A stretch of 64,000 nucleotides of DNA from Nectonema munidae (lineage: Eukaryota; Nematomorpha; Nectonematoida; Nectonematidae), in the NCBI GenBank assembly GCA_030549495.1, contig JAUIRK010000168.1:124001-188000 (forward strand). Reading direction: 5' to 3'. Of the stretch, positions 1 through 12,364 are shown piece by piece; position 1 is the first letter of the stretch, and each line of letters starts with the position of its first letter. The position numbers were made by a program, and so were the translations under genes. Below the pieces are notes generated by a model. The model made no database searches. It worked only from the letters and a program-made list of their open reading frames with translations, and was not told the origin of the DNA.

Positions 1-189
1 CTTTTTAAATTTTTGGCTCAGAAAATTTACTAAAAAGAAATAAGCTAATTTTTTTAATTAAAAACTCCTAATAACTGACATTATGTAGTATATAAACGGG
101 AATTTAAAAAAAAACAGCAAAAATATCTCATGGTTAAAACATTTTGTAACAACATTAGTAGAGAAAATAATATTAAAAAAAAGGCTTAC

Positions 190-540
190 CCTGGTATAAA
201 CAGCAAAAGGCATAACTATAGAACTAACAAGAATGTCTGCACATGCCAAACTTACAATGAAAAAATTTGTAGCTGTTCTAAGAGTGGAATACCAGAACAC
301 GCTGAGAATTACTAGCGTATTGCCGAACAAACTGGCTAAAGGAATAATCAGAAGTAGCAAGGCTTGGTAGTTTCGTGGTTGGAGTGCTGAAGGACTTTTG
401 GGGTTGTTTTCTGAAGTAGTGTTAACAGAGAGGGAGGAATATGGCGACGTTTTGCAACTCACCGCAACGATTATTGAGAAGCACAGAGCTAAGGTGTTAG
501 CAACATGAGTAGTGGAGTCGGCGAAATAATTATATACCAT
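190..540 (-). CDS. D2-like dopamine receptor, first coding exon (partial gene)
   Basis: This exon encodes the extracellular N-terminus and first two membrane helices of a class A amine GPCR, a Gi-type dopamine receptor by resemblance. Reading starts at ATG 540-538. Residues ~14-29 are hydrophobic. NTT in SVNTTSENN is an N-glycosylation site. Helix 1 runs through LLLLIIPLASLFGNTLVILS with the conserved GN pair (Asn1.50), and helix 2 contains NFFIVSLACADILV with the LAxAD motif (Asp2.50) followed by MPFAVY. The coding sequence stops making sense after Tyr-Thr-Arg, where GTAAGC at 189-184 is a good splice donor. The helix 1 and 2 wording (NY.ALLLLI..., TNFFIVSLA.AD) is closest in memory to insect D2-like receptors. 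Helices 3-7 are beyond the left edge. Another amine receptor subtype is possible. Confidence 0.82.
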
Positions 541-2655
541 GTCACATAAGTGTCGTCTGTCTTTTCCGGGGTTTTAGAAAGAAGTCTTTCAAAGTGGTAG
601 GTCTTGCTATTCTTCTTCTTCTTGAATCATGAAGATTTTTTCCTTAAGAATAATGCTTATATCGCAATTAAAAAGGTGTAAGAAGAATAAACATTGAAAG
701 TAAATGATTTTGTCATATCCTAAACTACATATATATATAAATATCATACGATGCATAAATTATTGGATATTCATTGCATAATACATATATTTTCTAAATC
801 CCCTTTCATTGGATAAATAAATGCGTTGTTTTCTATTATATTCAATATATATTATATGCAAAGCAAAACTATTGAACACTTTAATTAATATGTCACTCTG
901 ATATTTCATCATCATGATCATCGTCACAATCGACAATATCATAATCAACTCATCACTTTAACCTCATCATCATCATTTTCTGCTATTAAGTCCATATAAA
1001 CCGGGCTTGAGTGACAGAACTGTATACTATAAGCAAGTAGATCATTATGAATAGCGTAAAAAAATTAAAAAAAATTAACTTGTATTACCCCTAAACTTAT
1101 ATTTTTTAAGTAAGAGCTGAGACGTACTTCGCGGTGGTTCATTCAGGGCTTCTCTCTTCTCCCGTTCCCAGCTTCCTCCCTTTCTTCACACAAGTAAGAT
1201 TTACGGTCCTTCCCCTAATCCAGAGTGCAAAATACTAAAAAATTATAATTTCTTAAATTCATAAAAAAAATTGCGCTTAATTTCCCTGCTTGACACTTCC
1301 ACGCATAAATTTAAGTATTTTATTTTTTAACCATTTTTTTCCTATTTTGGGTTAAAGTTTGAAAATTAAGTTTTCTTATAAATCTATTTTTTTAATTAGT
1401 CTTCATAAATCTTTTTTTACAGGAAAATTTTCATAAAAACCTTTTTTACATACAAATATTAAATTTTAGCCAAAATCTGAAAAATTGAATAAATTAAAAT
1501 TATAATGATTTTTATAGATGAAATTTGCTTTATAAAAAATTTTAATTCCTAAATGTAAGTCATTCAAGACCGCTTATTCTTATAAAATTCCTTCTCTTTA
1601 GATCAATACAAGAAACAATTAGTGAAAATAGGATCAAGAATTGTTTGTTCTCCATACTAAGATAAATTTGAATAGATAGTTTTCAAGTGTTTTTGACGAA
1701 ACCTATTTTAGAAAATGAACTTGTTAATGTATAAGAATTAAGAGTTTTAAATGAATAGGTAATAATCATTAAAGAGAAATGCTCTCATAGAAAGGAAAGA
1801 ATAAGTGCTTTTTTATCCGTGTATGTTATTTATGTAAATGTTTAGATAGTAAAATAGAAGTAAATCGATAAAATATTTAAAATACAAACTCTTCAAAAAA
1901 GAATATAAAAAATTTACTTTGAAAGGCTCAAACTAACAGAGGAGATGAGGTGAATTTAAATGTAAAATCGCTTAATCTACAAAATTATTCTGAGATTAAA
2001 AGAAGTAATCTGGTATTTATTTACGTAACTCTTATTTTACACTATCTTCATTATTTTGTAAATTAGTGAAAGCTTGGCGAAAATTTGCTATTATTTTATA
2101 CGACAACTTTAATTAGATATACTTTTTAAACGCTGTCTGATTTGTGAGCCAGAAGAAAAAAATCATAGGACGAAAAAACCCTGGATTACGTGTATTCATC
2201 TCCCAGCATCTGTTTAATTAATAATAATTGCTTCGCATTTATAGTTGGGAGACATAGGAAATTAACTTTCAAATTTATCGTTCTTCCAAAAAATCGTGCT
2301 TGTGCTCAGATTTACAGAATATAGATAGTTCAGACACGGATGTCTTAATTGAAAGTCGATAAAGATTTTTCCAATTAATTTCATCTATCAGGCTGCACTG
2401 TTAAAAGTTAACAACGAAATCGATACGTCACCCGTTTATCACTTATTAGAAGAGCGCTTTATTGATTCAAATCAAGAAGCAATATTATTCAATCTTTTAA
2501 ACGTTGCATTTTCTTTTATTAAAACTAAATTATTCATATCCGGTATCAAGTTTCGATCGGAAAATGCTTCTTTTGTATGCGTCAAAATCCCATTAAAACT
2601 TATTAAGGAAGGATCATTAAAACATTTTGATTGTGTCTTCCTACACATGAATGCT
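541..2655. other. Intergenic, upstream of receptor gene
   Basis: I see no gene or recognisable element here. It is AT-rich with runs of A and T, and short open frames carry no family signature. The receptor promoter and 5' UTR probably lie in the first part, but no core promoter element can be assigned. Confidence 0.4.
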
Positions 2656-2661
2656 CATCGG

Positions 2662-2960
2662 CAGGGCCATTAAAAGTCAATAAAGTCAAAAAAATTCCCT
2701 TCCATGCAGTCAAATTTAAAACAGTAAAAATAAAACATAAAAATCTATTTTTTACAAATAATACAATATAAATTTATCTTAAAATTTAAATATTTGATTG
2801 TTTAGACTTGAAAATCTAGGTTCTTTTAATTTAAAGAAAAAGTGTACTTATTCGTATAAAAAAATTTTAATGTGCCAATTTTTTTCTAAAAAGTCAAAAA
2901 ATGGAAATTTTTATGTCATGAATAAATTTCCTAATCTGCAGTGATGCGTGTGCCAAATAT
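2662..2960. repeat. Decayed hAT-like MITE end (AAAGTCAA family)
   Basis: CAGGGCC at 2662 is followed by AAAAGTCAATAAAGTC and, 220 bp on, by more AAAGTCAAAAAA. The same word set marks the ends of the 25,810-26,373 element, and a related end lies at 23,849. No matching right terminus or target duplication was found, so only a left end is supported. Confidence 0.35.
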
Positions 2961-3946
2961 TTTCGTGCTAATTCGATACAACTTGGACAATGTTTCATCT
3001 CTATGAGTGTGCGTTTGGAAAAACGCGGTTAATGATCAGAATTTTTGAAAAATTGAATTTTTGGGGCAATGAGGAATATATAAATTATATGGGTACAACC
3101 AAATTCCAAAAAAAGTGAAAAAGTTTAGAAAAATGGTTTAGATTCAGAATGAGATTATAAAATGTTTTATCTCAATAATTGTTTTCTACTTTCTATAATG
3201 AGGAATCTATATATATAACTGTATATATAGATCAAACCGATTTAGATCGCCACAAAACATTTCCAGACTTAAAATAAAATTTTGTATTATTCGCGCCGTA
3301 AAATAACATGGAATTTCATAAATAACTATTTTTTTCAATAAAAATAATTCTTATAAAATTATTGTTTTAAATATATTTTGGATTTAATTATTTTTATATA
3401 TTTTATAAAAAAAATACGCTAAAATAATATTTCATGTATAACTAGTTTTTTAATAAAAAAAATATGAAAATTAAATTTATTTTCATACTTATATAGAGAG
3501 AATAATCAAAACGTAAAACAAAGATCTTGAATGAGAAAAACTTTTTTCAAACTTTCAATTTTTTTGAAAAATCGTTATAGAGGAAGGAAAGTTGTTGGAT
3601 GTATGGAAGATTTCTTTAATCCTACCCATATTTAAATCAGGAAATAAGACAATTTCCTTGTTATTATAGGCTTCTAAGCTTACCTCAATCTTTGTAAAGT
3701 ACTCTAAACAGTTATAGCCGAAAAAACCATGAATCATATGGAAAACTTTCAACTAATTTATTTAAATTTACATGGATTCATGAATGACAAATCTACAAGA
3801 ACTAATCTTCTAAAGCAATTTATTCTTAACCTTTTCAATTAATAGACAATTTCAAAAATTAGATTTAAATTTTGGACCCTCTTAAAAAACACATCAAATC
3901 TGAAAATTATGTGTAATTTTAGTCCAATTATTCAATGAATTTTACC

Positions 3947-4146
3947 AGGGGCGTAGCCAGAGGGGGCAAGGGGGGCAGTGCCCCCCCCCCCCCCCCCCCC
4001 CCAAATACCTTTTCTGCCCCCCCCCCCCCAAATACCAAATATTTTTACTACTTAATTAAAGTTCTTATTTTATTTCCAGTATGCTTGCCCCCCTAAATTC
4101 CTCGCATGCCCCCCCCCCCAACTTCCATTTTTTGGCTACGCCACTG
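3947..4146. mobile_element. Non-autonomous hAT-like MITE with poly-C core
   Basis: The ends are inverted copies of (C)AGGGGCGTAGCCA and CAGTGGCGTAGCCA. The flanks ATTTTACC (3939-3946) and ATTTTATC (4147-4154) match at 7 of 8 positions, as expected for a hAT 8-bp duplication. The interior has G-runs on the left, then C-runs of about 22, 13 and 10, with AT-rich filler between. It has no coding capacity. The exact left base is ambiguous by one, because C at 3946 could belong to either the flank or the element. Confidence 0.75.
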
Positions 4147-4464
4147 ATTTTATCGTTATTTGTTATAAAGCTGAAGTCTGTCCACGTATTACAACCATAA
4201 AAAACCTATTTACTATATTTTTCCTTTTTTTTTAATTTTGTACATTTCTTAGCTTTTAACCTCTTTTTTATATTACATACTACCGATTTTTAATTCAGTT
4301 TAGTTGACTTCAAAATAATTTTATATCTAATGTAAGTTAAATATATTAGAAAAATTTTTAATAATTATTGTCTCTAATTTTTATTTTAATGTGGAAGTTG
4401 TTTTTCTTGATGAGGAATAGTGTTGGAGACTGCAATCCCGCATCATCTTTCCCATTTTGTCGAT

Positions 4465-5312
4465 TTAGATTTTTATTTTAATAGTAACAAGTGCCAAAAG
4501 TGCTGATTCAAATTTTGTCTCCAATAATTTAAACAAGTCTTTGTTAACATAAACTTCCTCTAGAATTGAAAAGTTTGCAAAATTTCCTGTTTTCAACCTT
4601 CTTTTCCACAGTTGTAATTTATTCAGAAAAGCTTGAAATATTTCTGAAGCACCCACAATCATACTTCCAAGAGCTTGAAGAGCCAAATTTACTTCATTTA
4701 TATAGCTAAAAATATCTGACAAATAGGCTTAGCTATGACTAAACTCTTCATTCTAAAAGTAAATTTTCTCTCTCTTTTAAAAATAGTAAAACTTGCCACC
4801 ATAATTCAAATATTATTTAAATTCAAAATGTGTGCTCTAGAAAGCCAACCAACTTCTGTATAGTAAGGAACTTCACCATTTCATAACAATAAAAGTCATC
4901 AATCACATTAAAATATATTAATAAAATTGATCTATTTCTCAAAAGGGGGAGCCATGCAAACGAAAAAACGTGTGCTTATATAGAGACTCGCAAATACTAA
5001 CATTATTTCAATGGTGAAAAAGCTTTAATAAAGTTAACCAATGTGCTCATAAATTATTATATTTCAAATGACGTTAAATACAGGGAGCAAAGCTAATTTT
5101 ACGGAGCAAAAGGAACAAAGCCACAGTTTACTATTCATTCAAACTTTAATTAAAAGTCAACTTTTTTCAGTTATTTTTAGACGGACGAATTGGTTGCTTA
5201 TTTTCATTCATTTTGAGTTTTTTTTACGAAAATGAAAAACTGTTCATTGACTTCCTAAGACGCAGCCATAGAGTCTTTAGTGGTCCATGGACCCCAGATT
5301 AAGAACCACTGT
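4465..5312 (-). mobile_element. hAT (SCAND3/ZBED5-like) transposon remnant
   Basis: A minus-strand frame at 4465-4722 reads SDIFSYINEVNLALQALGS and then FLNKLQLWKRRLKTGNFANF, the linker just before the dimerisation domain of SCAND3/ZBED5-type hAT transposases. The 5' end is a typical hAT terminus: the minus strand from 5312 begins CAGTGGTTCTTAATC and continues with TGGGGTCCATGG. The stretch 4723-5280 has no long open frame. The other terminus and the target duplication were not found, so the copy is probably truncated on the left near 4.4 kb. Nothing suggests activity. Confidence 0.62.
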
Positions 5313-5314
5313 AA

Positions 5315-6385
5315 ATCTAGAGTTCCAAAATGATTTAGTTCATCTATACTGGATTTTAATGATACAATTGATGCAATATATCTTGATTTTTGCAAGGCTT
5401 TTGATATTTTACCTCATAAATATTTAACAAAAACTAGAATCATATGGTATTCGTGGTAACTTACTTGCTTTGATAAGCAATTTTCTAAAAGATAGAAAAC
5501 TATTAATTGTCCAGAATGGAAGTTATTCTGATGAAAATTTAGTTACTAAATTAATCTATTTTTAACATTTTTTGAATGATCTTTAAAATTTAGTATAAAA
5601 GTGTTTGCTGATGACATTCAAATATATAATGTGTGGTATAAATTGGAAACTTGGAACTTGGAAATCGCAAAATGCTTAATCTTTTTTGATTGAAGCTCAT
5701 AACTCGAAAAAAAATTGAAGGCCCAAAAAGATTTAGACATCTTTATCAGCTCTAAACTTGATCCTACTAATAACATTTCAATAAGAGTTTCAAAAAATTT
5801 CAGCTTTTCATAAAGTTCAAAAGTGTTTTTCTATATTTGATATCACCACAGCACGTCTACCTTATAAAATCATAAGGCCATTCTTAGAGTATAGCAACAT
5901 CATAGCGTTTTCTAATCTTATTTACGATGCTGTTAAAGTAGAAAGTGTCCAAAGGACTATTACCAAAAAATTATTGGATTAAAAGAATTGGGTTACAAAA
6001 AAAATAATAAAAAATTAAAATTGCCTCATATGATGTACAAATTCAATAGAAGGGACATGATTTCAGTATAAAACATTGTAAACGAGAAGGTGAAGCTAAA
6101 GCCGAAAATTTTACCAGACTACTGAAGAGGAACACAGAGATTTCATACTTACAAGTTTCAAAAGTTAAATAAAATATCAAAAAATTTCCCCTTCAACACG
6201 TGATCATTGATTGGAACTAACTGTCTGAATCTATTCTTAAATCTCTATTCTTGCATATTTTCAAGAATAGACTAGTTGATTTTTCTACGGGAAACATGTT
6301 TAAACATTTTTGTTATACTTTTTTTATGCAATATTTATAGGCTTTTAAATTATGTTGTGTTATGTTATTTTTGTTCGTTTGTTTG
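5315..6385 (+). mobile_element. LINE (CR1/Jockey-like) reverse transcriptase remnant
   Basis: Translation in shifting plus-strand frames gives DAIYLDFCKAFDILPHKYL (RT palm block A), then a VFADDIQIY-type box near 5,600-5,625, a thumb-like region (RPFLEYSNIIAFS, VQRTITKKLL) and a tail resembling SLHIFKNRLVDF near 6,240-6,275. This is the order of the C-terminal half of a non-LTR ORF2. The 5' part is missing. Many stops and shifts show that it is old. The end is ATAGGCTTTT followed by a TTATGTTATG-type tail at ~6,338-6,370, shared with the copies at 7.74 and 19.13 kb. Confidence 0.72.
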
Positions 6386-6399
6386 TTTGTTTATTTTAT

Positions 6400-7735
6400 T
6401 ATTTAAATTGTCAGTTATTTAGTTTTCTAATGCTTAAGTTTATAATCGTTATTTAAGTTAGCAATCTGTCGAGGGCACAAAAAATTTACCTTAAATTGGA
6501 CAATATTTTTACTTACGATATAAGAAATAGACATATAAATTATACTTTAAAATTAAACGAAAATTTATTAAAATTACATTCAAATTTATATTATGTTTTA
6601 CACAAACTTTTTATCATTAAAATTTGGGTTTTTTAGTATTCTGTTGGGCATTTAAATACTTTTTTCAACTTTCAGTAATGTTGATTGGCAAATTTCTAGT
6701 AATGAAATTATAAAAGTATTTTAGTTTTTTTTTAAAATTCACCAACATTTTTATTTCCATGCATTATATCTTCTTAGGTTTGTTTGGTGGCATAACTTTC
6801 CCATTTGCATTTTTTAAATAAATTCTGCCAAAGGTGTGTCCTAATGTTTTTTCTTCAAATTTAATGTAAAGAAAAAACTATAGAAATGCTTTTTCTGCTT
6901 TATTAATAAATCAAACATTTATCAAAAGCCTTTAAAATAATTTCTTTCACTTCGCTGAATTTTATGCATACTGAAATGATGATTCTACCTAAAATGAATT
7001 TACCGAGTTGCAACTCGTTTATAATAGTAATCTAATTTTTCAAACATTTGTTGCATCTGTTTATTTTTATTACCAACATTTTAATTGGAGCATTAAACTA
7101 ATTATAATTTTTAAATCTAATAAATTAGACAACAAATACATTAAATGTGCCTGTCAAAAAGATATGTTTTATAACAAATTCAATTTTTCCAAATTTACTT
7201 GCAAAAAGAAAATGAATATTAACTTTGAAATTATAAAAACTAAATTATATCAAAACTAGAAATACGAAAGTTAAATATAATCTCAATTTAGGAAATTTCA
7301 ATTATCCTATTTGTTTAAGATATAACTAATAATTTAACCTTATTTTCTACACCTAAATAATTTACTTTATTGATGTTAAAAAATTTTTTAATTTTTTATT
7401 TATAAAAGTATTCTACTTACATACAAAAAATTGACTTTTTTGATTTTATTTGTATTTAAATTAATCACTAAGAAATAATAGAAAATTTCTAATTAAGCAG
7501 CGAAGGGATACACCCGTATTTTCCAATAAATAAAAAGCTTTCTTTTAAAAAGTTTGCAGACTTCGCTGCATAGTGCATATGTGGCTTAACGCTAGCATTT
7601 ATGGACACTTTTTGATACTTAGAAAAGTTATATGACTCGTGAACAACAGTCTCTATCTTTTGTTATAGTAATTGTGGAAGTTTGAACGAAAATTGAAAAA
7701 AATATTACAAAAAATACATACGTATACAATATGCA
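6400..7735. other. AT-rich spacer, no gene seen
   Basis: An 83-codon open frame at 7008-7259 is rich in Lys, Asn, Phe and Ile and has no family signature. It looks like a chance product of base composition. No terminal repeats or tandem structure were recognised. Confidence 0.4.
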
Positions 7736-7737
7736 TT

Positions 7738-8000
7738 TACAATATAACATAACATAACATAATTTATTAGCGAAAAAAAGAGGCAAAAAAGCCTATGAAG
7801 AATATTCGCATCGTATTTATGAAGGTCCAGATCTTTATTCATGCTCAAACATTTTTTCCTTCCAAAACTTATCGAGCCTATTTTTAAAAACATTCAAGGA
7901 AGGGGCATTAAACAAAATCAGGCAGGCATTCCAGCCATTTATCATACGTTGAGTAAAAAATCTTTTCAGATATAACTTTTTGCTTTTTGTTTATGTAATA
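7738..8000 (-). mobile_element. LINE 3' end, TTATG-tailed family
   Basis: On the minus strand from ~8000 the sequence reads RFFTQRMINGWNACL and then NAPSLNVFKNRLDKFWKEKM, the C-terminal consensus of CR1/Jockey-like ORF2 proteins (a WN.LP block, then FKNRLDK). It is followed by ATAGGCTTTTTTGCC and a tail of TTATG repeats ending near 7738. Only the last ~260 bp of the element are present, a typical 5' truncation. The tail matches those at 6.35 and 19.13 kb. Confidence 0.68.
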
Positions 8001-10560
8001 TATTTTAAACCCAGTCCATAAACAAGAAATCTAAATGAGAATACTATCAAATACCATGATTCTTAAAATGAGATATTAAATCAAAATTAGCGATAAAAAT
8101 TGTTTAAACTAAATTCCAATAAGGTCATAAACTTTTCCCCACTACAACCCAATGCATCAAAACAAACATTGTTCATTGGCAACTTAATTTATATATCGTA
8201 CCACATTTTTAGTATACAAACAGTTATCTTTGGTGCTAGTATAAATGCCCGAAACCAAAATGGTCTAACATCAAAAGGACCAAATTTTAATAGGTTTAGG
8301 TTAGGTTTATAATCAGTGTCAGGAATAGTCTCGGGGTTATTTTATTTTAAAATTTGCATAACTTAGTTTCTGCCATTTTTATTTTGAGGTCTTTTAACCA
8401 AGAAAGGCTATCTCTATATCGAAAGGCAGCAAACCATTCTTTTTGAATATAATAATTATACTATGGTACGCTAGACAAAAGTTTAGTTACAGTTGTGGAC
8501 TCATTAGGGTTAATTCACAACTATCTTATTGATACCTTGTTTACGCCTATGGGAAAAATACACCCTAAGAAATTATAATTGGCGTATGGTGGGACCCTCT
8601 ATTATTTGGTTAACAATTAGGTCTGAGAAAGTCGGATGTTATGCTAGTATATAAATAAGATAACTATAATAAAATATATCCCTTACCCATAGTTGCTATG
8701 ATATTTGAAAAAAGGTAAAAATTTAAATCACATATGCTGTGCAAATGTTACCTTAATTTTGCAAACAAAGTTGACATTTGTATAATATAATCTTCTTTCG
8801 TAATGTCTAGATTTGCAACAAACTTGATTGCATTGCACGGATTCTTAGATCACTTGATAATTATTTTTATTTTTAATCTTTAGTGCCCTAAAGCTCTCTC
8901 TTCTGCCTATATCTTCTGTGTTGTTATATTTTGTCTGTCTTTTCTCACCAGTGTTTTACTTTTAAAGTTTTTGAAACACTATGCATCAAACACATGCGTC
9001 GCAATATTTAATATATTGGTAGCACTGGATCTGATTGACCCATTAGGAAAAAAGCCCTTATATCGCCTTGAAAAATTAGAAAGTTATCATTTAGACAAAC
9101 CATATTCTGCATTCAGTAACTATGATATATCACAAAAAGAATTAATACGTACATACATTGTTTATGTAATATATTTGGAATATAAATACAAATAAATATT
9201 TTTCATTCATCACAAAATTTTTCAAACATTATTAATCTTTAAATTTCTCTTAAAATTTAATCACTTATCTCTAAAATATATCCGTATTCAAGTTGCCATG
9301 TGGCGTCCGAGTCAAAAAAAGTTCAATTAGCACCCTATGACAAAACTTTCAGAGATGCCCTTCAACACCTCATTACATAATGGAATAACTCTGTTCAATG
9401 CCTGCTCTGAGCTATTTCTTTTTATTATTAGGATCAGCTAAAAGCGATATTTTTCATTTCGGTTCTGGCTTTAATTTAAATAGTGCAGCCCGGTCTCGTT
9501 TGCTTATATGTTATAGCTCGGTTCAAACTATAGACTTTCTGAATGGAATGAGGGCCGTACTGACTAGCACTGAACTGGAATCAGATCTTTGATGAGAGCA
9601 TAAATAAAGCGAGCTTGAAGCCACCATCTTGATTATTATTGAATCACACTGAAAAGGTGAAAGCGTGGTCGATAGTAGGGAAGCTATATCATAAAATGGA
9701 AAAAAAAGAATTCTTATCTTCCAGATAAAGAAGAGAGTATAGATGTATCTATACTATATATGCTATGAATATATAGATTGTATCGAAAGGGCAAGGAAAA
9801 TAACACTAGCTTCCCTGTTTAGCATATTCAAACTAATTCAATTCATTATCTGCCATAAATTGAACTTTTGTTAGGAATACAAGCCTTTTGCCCTTTTTAT
9901 ACTTTTTAATATTCGTCGCATAATTTAATATTGTTGTTGTTGTTCATTGCTTGACAAATAAACGCATTGCATAAAAGAAACTTGCAAAGATGATAATCAG
10001 GATATAACACAACTTGTAAGGCGAAAAGTATACCTACTAATAAATACTCCTTCATCTATGCATCTCCTTATCGATTTTGCAAATGTACGAGTCAAGAAAC
10101 GTTGATTATTCCATTGTTTTGTGGGTTGCGCTGACTAATCAAGTAAAACCACTCCATGCAAAACACCCTAAGAACTCAATAAAAGTTAAAGTAATTGAAG
10201 TTTAACAGCAGTGGCTTTTATTAATCTTCAGCATTACCTAGTTAAGTTTTATTTGAAAAAGATGCGACTCTTTGATTTCTTTTTATTCATATACTTTCCT
10301 ATATATAAATGAATAAATTTACTTTACTTTAAACGCCCTCACTACAAATACGTTACATTGTTTTACAACACTCGTTCATAAACTTTTCGTTTCTTAAGCC
10401 TGAATGCATGATCTTTCTTTTTATCAGGTAAAAGAATGTACATAAAATTGAAATATTAACTCCGTAATAAAAAACATGAACTGTGAAAATTTGAGTGAAA
10501 TTAGGAGGATATTTTTTGAAAATTAAATCAACAAAAATTACTTCTACCATCATTAAACAG
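8001..10560. other. Intergenic spacer, nothing assigned
   Basis: Short open frames at 8100-8312, 8971-9195 and 9398-9592 show no motif, membrane pattern or splice context that I can support. A TAGGTTTAGGTTAGGTTTA stretch near 8,290 is too short to call telomere-like. Confidence 0.4.
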
Positions 10561-10562
10561 TA

Positions 10563-10732
10563 CAGTGAAACCTCGAATATTCGAACGTCCAATATCCCAA
10601 TTTTTGCGTATACGAACAACTGACGTGGCCTCCTAAAGAAAGAAAAAATGAAGAAATTCTCATGTATCTGAACACTCGCTTATCCAAACAATTTCTTTGT
10701 CTCCGAACCTGTTCGGATACGTGAGGTTCTAC
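10563..10732. mobile_element. Tigger/pogo-like MITE
   Basis: The left end reads CAGTGAAACCTCGAATATTC, with TA directly before it. The right end, read inward on the minus strand, is ATGTAGAACCTCACGTATCC. The 24-bp ends align at about 16 positions and both continue into CGAAC. The interior carries further inverted words (GTATACGAAC, CTTATCCAAAC). Its ~170 bp has no coding capacity. TA flanks and a CAGTnnAACCTC terminus fit the pogo/Tigger branch of the Tc1/mariner superfamily. Confidence 0.6.
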
Positions 10733-10739
10733 ATATATA

Positions 10740-12200
10740 TATATTCATTGAAAGATAATATTAAATTATAAAAGCAAAATAATACCAGTATCTACGATGA
10801 ACTGTATCAGAGCATATTCTCTTACACTTTGGCCTTATTTCATGCTGTGGCAAGAAAATTAGCAATTCTTTCTATGCTGTGAAAAATACATCTTGGAACA
10901 TTAGGGGATTATCTTTTGCTGCAAGCAAAGATGGAGAAGGCAGCGTCATGTACAATTCCAGATGCTCAGACTAATTAATATAATTATTATTATTCGATTC
11001 TTCTAGCCGTCACGATATGGTTTATCTTTTTATTCCTGTTAGCATATAAACAGTATATACTTGAATTTAAAAACAACAAAAGAATATTATATTTCAAAAA
11101 TAAAATCTAATTTTAAACTTTGTATTAGAAACATATGGTAATTTACTTCAGGGGTTTATTCAAATAAAATTTATAAAAAAAGTTTCCATTATCAAAAATG
11201 AAATCTAATGTAAATTTATTCTCATAATTCTTTGCTTTTTAAAAGACCATTATGTATATCTTAATTTTATACTTTTTAAATAAATGGATAAAAATGCACC
11301 CAGCCATTATTCTCAATTCAGATAGCGTTAATTTTATATTATTATATTAATATTTTTATGCCTTGAACCAGCGTGGGGTTCCCTAAACTCCCCTTTCTCA
11401 GTGGGCTTTCTTTTTCCCTTTCTCAGTTTGAGAGAAGGGAAAAATGTCAGGGTATTGAAACGGGGAGTGTTTATTTTATTGCTTCATTTTATAATATATT
11501 TTAATGATGATGAAACCATATAAACTTAAATATCACTGAAGTGATAGATCAATCTTTATAAAGTGAGTCTTTTGGTTGAACTTTGTCCAACAAACAAGCT
11601 ACAAAAGGAATAAGAGAAAAAGAAAATGTATACTTCTAAATTAGTTGAAGAAATGGAAAATTAGGAATATATGCATGCTGTAATAAAAAATAATAATATT
11701 CTTACCTGGTGGAAACAAAGAAAAGAAAGCCTGTGGAATTTATATTTTTTTTTATCTAGAAAATTTCTAGCTATTACAAATATCATTTAAAAATATTAAA
11801 AATTTTTTAGTTTAGGAGTTAAGTTTGCTACAAATATAAGAAATAATTTAAACCCAGAAAAAGTAGATAATTTGATTCAGGAATTTTCTCAATAAGTTTC
11901 TTTTGTTGCTGCAATGTTTCTTTAATGAAAGAAAATATAAAATTACCTCGTTCCCCGATTCTTCTCGTTGCTCGATGGGAGGAAATTTATAAACACCGCC
12001 TAGGAACCAAAAATCGCTTTCAGCAGATCTCTGTTTTGAACTAATTTTCAGATTTTTTAAATATTTTTTAGCATTGAAAACAATAAAAACATAGAAGATA
12101 AATTTCAAGCATAAAAAACACAACAAAAAACTATTTAAATTAATTGAAACTAAAATAAATTTTATAAATTTGGTGCTGAATGTGGCGCATCATATTGGTG
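10740..12200. other. Intergenic spacer
   Basis: No gene can be assigned. A minus-strand stretch at ~11,945-12,000 reads GGVYKFPPIEQREESGNE between an AG and a GTAATT and is less AT-rich than its surroundings. It could be a tiny isolated exon but has no partner exons, so it is not called. Confidence 0.35.
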
Positions 12201-12245
12201 AAGGTAAGTACAACGATAAAGTAAAGGTAATTTATACCTTACTAG

Positions 12246-12268
12246 GATTCTATACCCCGTATAGAATC
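12246..12268. repeat. Perfect 10-bp hairpin
   Basis: GATTCTATAC and GTATAGAATC form a perfect 10-bp stem with a CCC loop. A second small hairpin (AAGGTA / TACCTT) lies just upstream. No coding context is visible and the function is unknown. Confidence 0.6.
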
Positions 12269-12345
12269 GGATAAGAATAATTCTATTGTACGACTACATC
12301 TCGTAAAAGGCGAGTAAGTGCCACATGTATAATACATACATACTT

Positions 12346-12364
12346 GACACACACACACACACAC
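12346..12364. repeat. (CA)n microsatellite
   Basis: About nine CA units lie next to a TACATACATACTTG stretch. Confidence 0.8.

Noticed and set aside
7008-7259. 83-codon plus frame
   Set aside because: Lys/Asn/Ile/Phe-rich composition expected from AT-rich non-coding DNA.
8285-8312. TAGGTTTAGGTTAGGTTTA, telomere-like
   Set aside because: Only about three imperfect units; arthropod telomeres are usually TTAGG and this is too short.
8971-9195. 74-codon plus frame
   Set aside because: No motif, no splice context and no similarity that I recognise.
11848-12126. 92-codon minus frame with GGVYKFPPIEQREESGNE
   Set aside because: Looks less AT-biased than its neighbours and has splice-like borders, but there are no partner exons and no family match.
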